Origin: Archaeoglobi archaeon
GTDB lineage: Archaea; Halobacteriota; Archaeoglobi; Archaeoglobales; Archaeoglobaceae
Length of the DNA stretch: 14,622 nt
Direction: 5' to 3'
NCBI GenBank assembly: GCA_029259455.1
Contig: JAPDIT010000012.1
Location: 1 to 14,622, forward strand
Positions 1 through 6,623 of the stretch are shown in pieces (the first letter of the stretch is position 1; every line of letters starts with the position of its first letter). Below the pieces are notes generated by a model. The model had not been told where the DNA came from. It did not search any database and saw only the letters and a program-made list of their open reading frames with translations. A program made the position numbers and the translations under genes.

Positions 1-639
1 AAAACTCTATTACGCTCTCTCCGTTCAAGCTGTAGAATCCTGAAACCCTAACTTTGACGTGGGTAGCGACTCTCTTAACAGGCTTTCCAAAACTCCATAA
101 TCTTGCTGTATTTGCGTTAGCTTCGACAGCCATCTCATCGATAAATTACGTCATCGCTAATTCCCTCATCCAAGTTTTTTTTAAACTCTCTTCAGCATCA
201 TCTGGCTTTCCGTAATCTTTCTGGTAGGTTTAGCATTTCATTCCGAAATCTGAGAATTCTCCTGACCTGCCACGAAGAATATGTTATTCCAAATTCTGCT
301 TCAATGAGATTCTGAACTTCCTTCGTCGTCCAGGAATCCTTTTTCTTCAGCATTTCCTTCAGTCTCTCTTTCTGCCCTTCCGTTAGCTTGGATGGTCCTC
401 CACCGAATTCCGGAATTAAGCCCCCGTAACCTCTGGAATTCCATCTCTTAAGCCATGCGTAGCCTGTTGCTTTCGTAACTCCTACCAGTTCGGCAGCTTC
501 CTCAACGCTCATCCCTCTGTAAAGGTGTCTACGAAGTATAACTTTTAAGAACTCTTGTATCTTTTTCGAGCTTTTTGATTTTATCGAGCTCTTCTGCTGG
601 TAAATGCTTTACAACTTCGTAGATTCGCTTTCTGCCCAT
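1..639 (-). pseudogene. IS630-family transposase, decayed, 3' part outside window
   Basis: This is the remnant of a transposase of the IS630/Tc1 superfamily, a DDE enzyme that moves its own element. Reading leftward from an ATG at 637-639, the pieces join into one protein only if the frame is changed several times. The first piece begins MGRKRIYEVVKHLPAEEL; a shift near 561-566 (a T5 run) leads into the long open piece at 198-512, which holds the N-terminal helix-turn-helix (SVEEAAELVGVTKATGYAWL) and a second winged-helix part. A shift near 245-258 follows, then an in-frame TAA at 230-232, a shift in the T8 run at 175-182, and another near 140-150. The last piece restores FIDE, probably the second catalytic Asp, followed by TARLWSFGKP and FYSLNG, typical of this family. 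The rest lies left of base 1. The many lesions mean it is dead. The exact lesion positions are inferred by reading frames and family pattern, not by alignment. Confidence 0.85.
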
Positions 640-661
640 GCAGCTGGTCTGTTATTTTTGG

Positions 662-669
662 TATAAATA
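662..669 (-). promoter_or_regulatory. TATA box of the decayed transposase
   Basis: On the minus strand the sequence reads TATTTATACC, with its centre about 26 nt upstream of the ATG at 637-639. That spacing would give a leaderless transcript in archaea. It supports the choice of 637-639 as the original start. The TATA-like string is seen directly; its function is inferred. Confidence 0.4.
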
Positions 670-723
670 GTTTTGCTCAGAACAATAAAACTACCCGGTC
701 TTAGCTGGTTCCAATCAGCAAAT

Positions 724-742
724 GTCGAATGACTTTTTCGAC
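724..742. promoter_or_regulatory. Inverted repeat upstream of regulator promoter
   Basis: GTCGAA at 724-729 and TTCGAC at 737-742 form a perfect 6-bp inverted repeat around a 7-nt centre. It lies just upstream of the TATA box for the lipid-synthesis operon. It could be an operator or activator site for a dimeric regulator such as the HTH protein encoded next to it. No binding evidence is available. Confidence 0.4.
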
Positions 743-746
743 TATC

Positions 747-775
747 CGTTAACTTTATAAATGATACGTTAACTT
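747..775 (+). promoter_or_regulatory. TATA promoter flanked by CGTTAACTT repeats
   Basis: A TATA box (TTTATAAA, 754-761) sits between two identical copies of CGTTAACTT at 747-755 and 767-775. The copies are exactly 20 bp apart, close to two helical turns, and each contains the palindrome GTTAAC. The TATA centre is about 25 nt before the GTG at 783, so the transcript is probably leaderless. A protein on the downstream copy would cover the start site and one on the upstream copy would overlap the BRE. Negative autoregulation by the adjacent HTH protein is the natural inference. Confidence 0.65.
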
Positions 776-782
776 ATTATTT

Positions 783-1472
783 GTGGAGTTTCGAAGCATT
801 GCAGAGAGAATATGCGGAGATATAGTCCTTTCCGAGAACACTGGTGAAGCTCTAAGAAAGTGGAGGAGCATATTCAACGCAACCCAGAGTGATCTGGCAA
901 AAAAGATAAGGGTTTCCCCCTCCGTGATAAGCGACTACGAATCTGGAAGGAGGAGACCGGGTTCAGCATTTCTGAGAAAATTCGTTACTGCCTTAATTGA
1001 GTTTGATAGCGAGAGGGGGTGTCAGGTTCTATCAAAGTATCGCTATTTCATCGAGAGCGATCAGAGCGCAATCCTTGATCTCGCGGAGTACCAGAAGAGC
1101 GCCAAATTACAGGAATTTTGCGAAGTTGTTGAGGGAGAAACGCTTACAGATTTTGAGAAAGCTATAAATGGTCATACAGTAATAGACAGCATAAATGCCA
1201 TCCTTTCTTTGAACGCCTTCGACTTTTACCGGCTATACGGCTTAACGAGTGAGAGAGCTCTGATATTCACAAGAGTTTCAACTGGCAGATCCCCCATGGT
1301 TGCAGTGAGGGTTTCGAATCTCAAACCATCAGCAATAGTGCTTCACGGTCTGAATGCAAATAATGTTGACGAGATAGCAATTAAAATTGCTGAAATTGAG
1401 AGGATTCCTCTCATCGTTACCGGAATGGAGGTTAAGGAGATGATAAAAAGGTTGAGGAGGAAGTTTGCATGA
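783..1472 (+). CDS. XRE-type HTH regulator of the HMG-CoA synthase operon
   Basis: A 229-residue DNA-binding protein. Residues about 22-75 are a Cro/CI-type helix-turn-helix: ALRKWRSIFNATQSDLAKKI, then VSPSVISDYESGRRRPG, where the second helix is the likely recognition helix. Residues about 80-229 form a separate domain that I cannot name; it may sense a ligand or mediate dimer formation. The layout resembles the archaeal predicted-regulator group COG1709, recalled rather than searched. The GTG start at 783 is chosen because the TATA box lies about 25 nt upstream, fitting a leaderless message. The stop overlaps the start of HMG-CoA synthase, so the two are cotranscribed and probably translationally coupled. 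The position as first gene of a mevalonate-pathway operon, with repeats around the promoter, suggests it controls isoprenoid lipid synthesis and its own expression. The effector is unknown. Confidence 0.85.
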   Translation: MEFRSIAERICGDIVLSENTGEALRKWRSIFNATQSDLAKKIRVSPSVISDYESGRRRPGSAFLRKFVTALIEFDSERGCQVLSKYRYFIESDQSAILDLAEYQKSAKLQEFCEVVEGETLTDFEKAINGHTVIDSINAILSLNAFDFYRLYGLTSERALIFTRVSTGRSPMVAVRVSNLKPSAIVLHGLNANNVDEIAIKIAEIERIPLIVTGMEVKEMIKRLRRKFA

Positions 1473-2500
1473 TGGGAATCGTTTCGTACGGCAGTTACAT
1501 TCCCAAGTTCAGGATAAAAGTTGAGGAGATTGCAAGAGTATGGGGAGAGGATGCAAAGAAGATAAAGGGTGGACTCGGAGTTTACGAAAAGTCCGTTCCT
1601 GATGTTGATGAGGATGCAGCAACCATCGCTGTAGAAGCAGCGAGAGAGGCTATTAAAAGAGCCAAAATTAACCCCGAAGACATCGGAGCAGTTTTCGTTG
1701 GCTCTGAGAGCCATCCATACGCTGTAAAGCCCACAGCAACGATAGTCGGAGAGGCACTGGGTGTTGGCAACGACTACTACGCCGCAGACCTTGAATTTGC
1801 CTGCAAGGCTGGCACTGCAGGAATGCAAATCTGCTACTCGATGGTCAAATCGGGGATAATAAGGTACGGTCTGGCTATTGGTGCAGATACAAGCCAGGCA
1901 AGACCAGGAGACGCTCTTGAGTATGCAGCAGCAGCCGGAGGTGCAGCATTCTTAATAGGAAAAGACCCCATTGCCGAGATTGAGGCCACATACTCCTTCA
2001 CCTCGGACACCCCAGATTTCTGGAGGAGAGACTTGCAACCCTATCCAAGTCACGGTGGGAGGTTTACCGGACAGCCCGCATACTTCAGGCACATCATCTC
2101 GGCAGCGAGAGGGCTGATGGAGAAGTACGGCTACAAGACCGAGGATTTCGACTATGCAGTTTTCCACATGCCAAACGCAAAGTTTCCTGTCAGAGCAGCA
2201 AGAATGCTGGGGTTCAGCGAGGAGCACATAAGTCAGGGGCTTGTTGTGAGGGCTATAGGAAATGCCTACTCAGGCTCATCCCTACTGGGCCTTGCAGCAA
2301 CACTCGACATAGCGGAGCCGGATGAAAGAATTCTTCTTGTCTCCTTTGGCTCAGGTGCTGGAAGCGATGCCTTTGCCTTGAGAGTCACAGATAGGATAAA
2401 AGAGTTTGAGAGAGAGCCAAAGGTCTGGGAGAAGATTGAGAGGAAGGTGTATGTGGATTACGCGATTTATCTGAAGCACAGGAGGAAGATAAGGGCATGA
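1469..2500 (+). CDS. Hydroxymethylglutaryl-CoA synthase, archaeal type
   Basis: Condenses acetyl-CoA with acetoacetyl-CoA to give HMG-CoA, the second step of the mevalonate pathway, which in archaea feeds the isoprenoid chains of membrane ether lipids. The 343-residue length fits the archaeal family. The thiolase-fold active site is complete: the nucleophile Cys112 in EFACKAGTAG, Glu80 in GSESHPYAVKP as general base, and His233 in VFHMPNAKFP. A glycine-rich C-terminal motif (SFGSGAGSDAF, from residue 292) is also present. The start is ATG at 1469, overlapping the regulator's stop, with GAGGAGG about 8 nt upstream; the second ATG at 1472 is an alternative. It overlaps the thiolase-family gene by 4 nt (ATGA). 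In related archaea this enzyme forms a stable complex with the thiolase and DUF35 proteins encoded next, passing acetoacetyl-CoA directly. Function is confident; complex formation here is inferred. Confidence 0.95.
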   Translation: MMGIVSYGSYIPKFRIKVEEIARVWGEDAKKIKGGLGVYEKSVPDVDEDAATIAVEAAREAIKRAKINPEDIGAVFVGSESHPYAVKPTATIVGEALGVGNDYYAADLEFACKAGTAGMQICYSMVKSGIIRYGLAIGADTSQARPGDALEYAAAAGGAAFLIGKDPIAEIEATYSFTSDTPDFWRRDLQPYPSHGGRFTGQPAYFRHIISAARGLMEKYGYKTEDFDYAVFHMPNAKFPVRAARMLGFSEEHISQGLVVRAIGNAYSGSSLLGLAATLDIAEPDERILLVSFGSGAGSDAFALRVTDRIKEFEREPKVWEKIERKVYVDYAIYLKHRRKIRA

Positions 2501-3651
2501 GAAGGGTTGCGGTTGTTGGTGTGGGGCAGAGTAAATTCGGCGAGCTATGGGATAAGGGGTTCAGGGATATTGTACTTGAGGCGGGAAGGGAGGCTTTGGA
2601 GGATGCTGACCTTGAGGGCAAGGAGATAGAGGCAATCTTCGTAGGAAACATGAGCGGTGGAAGGTATTTGGGACAGGAACACATCGCTGCACTAATTGCT
2701 GACTACGCAGGGCTTGCGGAATTTGGAATTCCTGCAACGAGGGTTGAGGCTGCAGATGCGAGTGGTGGACTGGCAGTGAGGCAGGCTTACATGGCTGTAG
2801 CTTCTGGCATGCACGATATTGTGATAGCTGCGGGAGCGGAGAAGGTCACTGACGTCGGAGACCCCATGGAAATACTTTCAGCCTCCGTAGACATTGAGTG
2901 GGAAAGGTTCGTTGGCGGGAACTTGCCTGCTCTTTATGCAATCATTGCCAGACTGCACATGGAGACCTTTGGAACTACAGAAGAGGATCTCGCCCTCATT
3001 AGCGTCAAAAACCACAGAAACGGGGCTTTAAACCCCAAGGCTCAGTTCCAGAGGGTGATAAGAGTAGAGGATGTCCTTAACTCTCCGTATGTTGCCGAAC
3101 CTCTGAAGCTTCTGGACTGTGCCTCTGTCAGTGATGGTGCTGCTGCCGTGATTCTTGCAAGCGAGGATGTTGCAAGGGAAATCACTGACACTCCAGTTTT
3201 CATTGAAGCCTGCACACAGGCAAGCGATTATCTCGCCTTGCAGAGCAGAAAAGACATTCTCACAATGAATTCGGTTGTGAAGGCTGCAAGAGAGTCCTAC
3301 AAGATTGCGGGTGTTGAGCCAAAGGATATTCAGGTTGCAGAGATTCACGATTCTTTCACCATAGCAGAAGTCCTCGCATACGAGGATCTGGGATTTGCCG
3401 AGAAGGGGGAGGGGGCTGAGTTGATAAGAGAAGGGGTGACAGAGATTGGCGGTAAAATTCCCGTAAACCCTTCCGGAGGGCTCAAAGCTTGCGGTCATGC
3501 GGTTGGGGCGACAGGTGTGAGGCAGATAGTTGAGCTAACGCTTCAGCTCCGCGGTGAGGCGGGAAAGAGGCAGGTTGAGGCTGAAAAGGGACTTGCATTG
3601 AACATTGGAGGTACTGGAGCCACAGCGGTTGTATCAGTTCTGGGGAGGTGA
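2497..3651 (+). CDS. Thiolase-family protein with Asp in place of catalytic Cys
   Basis: A 384-residue member of the SCP2/archaeal thiolase group found next to HMG-CoA synthase, where the usual job is to join two acetyl-CoA into acetoacetyl-CoA. The fold is clear: N-terminal VAVVGVGQSKFGE, NMSGG (51-55), EIHDSFTIAE carrying a catalytic His, GGLKACGHAVGATG near the C-terminus, and a closing GGTGAT. In the nucleophile motif, however, the protein reads VEAADASGG, with Asp87 (codon GAT at 2755-2757) where family members have Cys. Without this Cys no acyl-enzyme can form. It may be a structural partner of the synthase, use other chemistry, or pass on acetoacetyl-CoA made elsewhere. The reading frame is otherwise intact and the other motifs are kept, so it is not a decaying gene. 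It overlaps HMG-CoA synthase by 4 nt and ends 4 nt before DUF35. Fold certain, activity doubtful. Confidence 0.9.
   Translation: MRRVAVVGVGQSKFGELWDKGFRDIVLEAGREALEDADLEGKEIEAIFVGNMSGGRYLGQEHIAALIADYAGLAEFGIPATRVEAADASGGLAVRQAYMAVASGMHDIVIAAGAEKVTDVGDPMEILSASVDIEWERFVGGNLPALYAIIARLHMETFGTTEEDLALISVKNHRNGALNPKAQFQRVIRVEDVLNSPYVAEPLKLLDCASVSDGAAAVILASEDVAREITDTPVFIEACTQASDYLALQSRKDILTMNSVVKAARESYKIAGVEPKDIQVAEIHDSFTIAEVLAYEDLGFAEKGEGAELIREGVTEIGGKIPVNPSGGLKACGHAVGATGVRQIVELTLQLRGEAGKRQVEAEKGLALNIGGTGATAVVSVLGR
3642..3651 (+). promoter_or_regulatory. Strong ribosome binding site that fixes the DUF35 start
   Basis: GGGGAGGTGA is an almost full Shine-Dalgarno match and ends 4 nt before the ATG at 3656. 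It includes the stop codon of the thiolase-family gene (3649-3651). It rules in the ATG at 3656 over an upstream in-frame start near 3605 that would overlap the preceding gene heavily. Confidence 0.75.
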
Positions 3652-3655
3652 TAAA

Positions 3656-4024
3656 ATGGTTCCGAGGTCGTGGAGGAAGATCAAATACAGGTACGATTTG
3701 AGGGGTAGCTACTGCGAGAACTGCGGAAACTATCACTACCCACCAAGGAATTTCTGCCCGACATGCAGGAGGAGGGGAAAAGTCATCGAGACTCTTTTCC
3801 CGGAGGAGGGGAGGGTTGTTAGCTACACAGTTGTGAGAGAAAAGGAGCCGTACATTGTCGCACTGATTGAACTCGATAACGGTGCAAGAGTCCTTTCTCA
3901 GGTTTGCTGTGATCCTAGCGAGATGAAAATCGGAATGAGGGTGAGAAAAGCCTTCAGAAGATACGGAGAAGATAATGAGGACGGGATAATCCACTACGGC
4001 ACAAAGTTTGTTCCGGTAAATTAG
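3656..4024 (+). CDS. DUF35 zinc-ribbon/OB-fold protein of the thiolase-HMGS complex
   Basis: A 122-residue acyl-CoA-associated protein. The N-terminal part is a rubredoxin-like zinc ribbon with Cys20, Cys23, Cys34 and Cys37 (CENC and CPTC), and the rest (about 42-110) is an OB-fold with the typical GRVVSYTVV and VALIELDNGARVLSQV strands. In archaea this family bridges thiolase and HMG-CoA synthase and helps form a shared CoA-binding site, so that acetoacetyl-CoA is not released. Here it is the last gene of the operon. The start at 3656 is set by the strong ribosome binding site 4 nt upstream. Its stop overlaps the stop of the convergent nuclease gene by 4 nt, leaving no separate terminator. 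All four zinc ligands are intact. The scaffold role is taken from the family; that it holds this unusual thiolase is inferred. Confidence 0.88.
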   Translation: MVPRSWRKIKYRYDLRGSYCENCGNYHYPPRNFCPTCRRRGKVIETLFPEEGRVVSYTVVREKEPYIVALIELDNGARVLSQVCCDPSEMKIGMRVRKAFRRYGEDNEDGIIHYGTKFVPVN

Positions 4025-4647
4025 CGAAAGAACCTGTATATTTCTCTCGCTTTTCTCTCCCCAATCCCTTCAACCCTTTTCAGCTCGCTAACGCTGGCGT
4101 TTGCAATTCTCTGAATGCTTCCAAAGTGTTCGAGGAGCTTTTCGGCCTTCTTCTCTCCAATTCCCGGAATGGCTGTCAGCATGGCAATTTTTGGATTTTC
4201 ATGGCTTTTCAGCCTTGGAAGAATTCTCAGGTCGCCCTCAGAAACCCTCGTGTCGATGGACTTTAAGGCCAGGCAAAAGTCCTCCTCATTTTTAAACACA
4301 AGCGGCACAATTTGACCCTGAACGTTTTTAATCGCTATGCTCACTACTGCCCCTATAACCGCACTTCTGCTGATATTTCTGTTTTCAAGAACCTCGTCAA
4401 GGTCACCGACAACGGCCAGAATCGAAAGAGGGTATTTGGCTGAGAGGAAGTGGCACTGGCGGAAAAGCCTTCCATCAATTATCGAGCTAATGAAGTCAGT
4501 GACATCTTTCCTCTCAACAAGAACCTCGTAGACTGAATGTTTCACGAGATAATCTCCCAACTCCAGACGGCGAACGTAAACGTCAAGGCCGAGAGATTTT
4601 AGCTTTTGAATGATTCTCTCCGGTTCTCTGAAGTCGACAAAAATCAT
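4021..4647 (-). CDS. XPF/Mus81-family structure-specific nuclease, stand-alone
   Basis: A 208-residue DNA-repair endonuclease that cuts branched DNA such as flaps and fork structures. The ERCC4 nuclease domain fills about residues 1-130 and its metal and catalytic motif is complete: DFRE (Asp5, Arg7, Glu8), GDY (Asp32), VERKDVTDF (Glu45, Arg46, Lys47, Asp51) and SIIDGRLFRQ. Two helix-hairpin-helix motifs follow, AIPGIGEKKAEKLL (159-172) and VEGIGERKAREIY (192-204), for DNA binding. It resembles the short crenarchaeal XPF in lacking a helicase; many euryarchaea instead have the fused helicase-nuclease Hef. I see no clear PCNA-binding motif at the end. The start codon overlaps the stop of the response regulator (ATGA), so the two are probably translated together. 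The 3' end overlaps convergent DUF35 by 4 nt. Function is confident; biological role in this neighbourhood is open. Confidence 0.92.
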   Translation of the reverse strand: MIFVDFREPERIIQKLKSLGLDVYVRRLELGDYLVKHSVYEVLVERKDVTDFISSIIDGRLFRQCHFLSAKYPLSILAVVGDLDEVLENRNISRSAVIGAVVSIAIKNVQGQIVPLVFKNEEDFCLALKSIDTRVSEGDLRILPRLKSHENPKIAMLTAIPGIGEKKAEKLLEHFGSIQRIANASVSELKRVEGIGERKAREIYRFFR

Positions 4648-4988
4648 AAATACTTTTTGACGGTTTCAATCAATTCCTGCATTCTGAAGGGCTTTTTAAG
4701 CACCTCCACCGCTCCAGCTTCGAGCACATCCTTCCCCCGCCTGCTGGCAAAGGCAGTGATGGCGATCACCTTTGTCTCAGGCTTGTACTCAAGAATTTTT
4801 CTCGTCGCCTCAATACCGTCAATGCCGGGAAGCTCGACGTCCATCAGCACAACATCCGGCTTGTGCTCTTTGAAAAGCTCAATGGCATCTCTCCCATTGC
4901 TTGCCTTAATTACCTCGTAATCCGAGAGCACGTAACCGAAAATTTCAAGCAAATCCGGCTCATCTTCTACCAGCAGTATCTTCTTCAT
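4644..4988 (-). CDS. Single-domain response regulator (CheY-like receiver)
   Basis: A 114-residue stand-alone receiver domain with no output domain. All signature residues are present: acidic pair Glu8/Asp9 (LLVEDEPDL), phospho-acceptor Asp50 (VVLMDVELPG), Thr78 (AITA) and Lys99 (KKPF). It should take a phosphate on Asp50 and change its contacts with a partner protein, as CheY or Spo0F does. It overlaps the sensor gene upstream by 29 nt and the XPF nuclease downstream by 4 nt, so all three are surely one message. GGAGG in the upstream gene's end lies about 11 nt before the ATG. A puzzle is the phosphate source, because the adjacent sensor lacks a normal kinase core. The partner could be a distant histidine kinase. 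Identity is certain; target unknown. Confidence 0.95.
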   Translation of the reverse strand: MKKILLVEDEPDLLEIFGYVLSDYEVIKASNGRDAIELFKEHKPDVVLMDVELPGIDGIEATRKILEYKPETKVIAITAFASRRGKDVLEAGAVEVLKKPFRMQELIETVKKYL

Positions 4989-6606
4989 ATTTCCTGAACC
5001 TCCTCAAGAGCTTCCTAACCTCCTCCGACTCGAGCCATCCAGTTTCAAGCTGCTCGATTATCTTCTCAATTTTTCTAATCTGCTCAAGGATTTTATCCTT
5101 TTCCTTGTCTGTGAAAAGGTCGGCATAGCCAGTTATAACGGCAAGAGGATTCCTAATCTTGTCAACAAGCGTGGCAAACTGCTCTATGTTCTTTTCAATT
5201 TGCCTTAAGGACTCTTCTCTCGCTCTCTCAAGCCTTATGGCATCAACAGCAAAAGCAACATCATCTGCAAGCGTTTGCAGAAGTTTGATTTCCTCTTCCG
5301 AAATCGCGAAATCCGTATATATTACAAGAACCCCTAGTGCTCTGTTTAGGTGCGTTAGGGGAAAAACGTAAGTGTTCAGATTTTTGTGCTCAGAAAAGTT
5401 AACACAGCTCTCCGGATGCTCTCCACTCAGTTTAATAACCGTTCTCTTAGCTCTCAATGCCTCAGCTACACATCTACCCTCCAAAAGCTTTTCACTAAAA
5501 CTGCCTATCCCACAACTCTTTACGGTTCTCTTCCCCTCCTCATCAGTAAGCGCAATCCACGCAAACTTGCAGTAGGAGGAAACTTCTTTGATTACAGTTG
5601 CAAAAAGTTCATCCAGATTCTTCTCTCTCACTACAACCTCGTTAATCGTGTTAATCGTTCTGAGAAGTCTGTTTGTTCGCAGCAGCTCTTCTTCAAGTCT
5701 TTTTCTCTCTGTAATATCTTTGAAATTGGCGATAAACCCTTTCACCCCTCCATCTTCAATCAAAGGTCTGACGTTCCCTTCAATCAACTTTTCAACACCG
5801 TATTTCGTTTCAAATCTGAATTCAATCCCGTATAGAGGTCTCCTCTCCCTGAAAGCTTTGTTGTACATCTTGAATATATACTCGGCATCCTCTTCGGAAA
5901 GAATCTCCCTGTAATTTCTCCCAATCAACTCCTCTCTTCTGTAACCGCTGACATTCTCGAACTCCCTGTTCACCTCAACAAAGTTTCCTTTTAGGTCGGT
6001 TACAATTATTATGTCAAGAGTGTTTTCGAAAAACTCCTTGTACCTTCTTTCCATCTCCACTTTTTCCGTTACGTCCCTTATAATCAGAAGAATTGCCGGC
6101 TTGTTTCTGAATGTGATGTGGCTCGCGCTAACTTCAGCATAAACCTCTCTGCCATCTGGCAGAACAAATTTTTCCAGTGCCGGGGGAACTCGCTCTTTTC
6201 TGAGCATTTTTTCCATCCTCTCAACAGCAAAGCTTCTGTATTCAGGATGTATAAAATTCAAAACCGGCATCCCTATTAGCTTTTCAAGCGGAATTCCAGT
6301 TATCTCTGCCGTTTTGCTGTTGGCAAAGAGGATTTTTTGTCCGTCGTGCACAACGATTGGGTCTGGAGACAGCTCGATCAGAGTTCTGTAAAAACTGCTC
6401 TCCGTATCCCTTAGCACCACCACCTTCTCATCATTCAAGTCACCGAACCTAACACTGTAAACAACTCCGTTAATTTCAATCTCATTAGAAATTTTGAAGT
6501 TCATTCCCAAATCAAAACCGAGTTCTCTCGCTTTATCATTAAGCCTAACAATTTTATCATCTTTGTTTATAATTATAACGGGGTCAGGCAGTTTGTTGAT
6601 ATCCAT
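4960..6606 (-). CDS. PAS-PAS-PAS-GAF sensor with degenerate histidine-kinase H-box
   Basis: A 548-residue cytoplasmic sensor without visible membrane segments or signal peptide. Domains in order: a short PAS-like segment (about 1-68), PAS (about 72-182, ending IIRDVTEK), PAS (about 188-305, ending FKDITERKRLEEEL), GAF (about 318-460) and a helical dimerisation segment (about 463-520). The helix carries VDKIRNPLAVITGYADL, which is the H-box pattern (H-D/E-x-R-N-P-L), but Asp482 and Lys483 replace the phospho-accepting His and the acidic residue after it. The protein ends about 60 residues later (GWLESEEVRKLL), with no HATPase domain and so no N, G1 or G2 box. It cannot be an ordinary histidine kinase. 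It may sense redox or small ligands through PAS/GAF and act by binding other kinases or the regulator encoded just downstream. The ATG lies 38 nt after LeuRS. Confidence 0.9.
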   Translation of the reverse strand: MDINKLPDPVIIINKDDKIVRLNDKARELGFDLGMNFKISNEIEINGVVYSVRFGDLNDEKVVVLRDTESSFYRTLIELSPDPIVVHDGQKILFANSKTAEITGIPLEKLIGMPVLNFIHPEYRSFAVERMEKMLRKERVPPALEKFVLPDGREVYAEVSASHITFRNKPAILLIIRDVTEKVEMERRYKEFFENTLDIIIVTDLKGNFVEVNREFENVSGYRREELIGRNYREILSEEDAEYIFKMYNKAFRERRPLYGIEFRFETKYGVEKLIEGNVRPLIEDGGVKGFIANFKDITERKRLEEELLRTNRLLRTINTINEVVVREKNLDELFATVIKEVSSYCKFAWIALTDEEGKRTVKSCGIGSFSEKLLEGRCVAEALRAKRTVIKLSGEHPESCVNFSEHKNLNTYVFPLTHLNRALGVLVIYTDFAISEEEIKLLQTLADDVAFAVDAIRLERAREESLRQIEKNIEQFATLVDKIRNPLAVITGYADLFTDKEKDKILEQIRKIEKIIEQLETGWLESEEVRKLLRRFRKYEEDTAGRR

Positions 6607-6623
6607 TATGACGATTAATGTTT

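Noticed and set aside
640..680. Terminal inverted repeats shared by the left and right IS630-type elements
   Set aside because: Comparing the outside-to-inside ends gives only a shared TTTATA followed by loosely similar A/T-rich bases, not distinguishable from composition, and neither full element is in the window.
1343..1828. Long open frame on the minus strand across the regulator/HMGS junction, and similar long frames opposite other genes
   Set aside because: These mirror strongly supported genes on the other strand, show no family motifs and have no promoter or ribosome binding site.
3605..3655. Longer DUF35 protein starting inside the thiolase-family gene
   Set aside because: The ATG at 3656 has a near-perfect ribosome binding site and gives the normal zinc-ribbon N-terminus; the extension would only duplicate coding sequence of the upstream gene.
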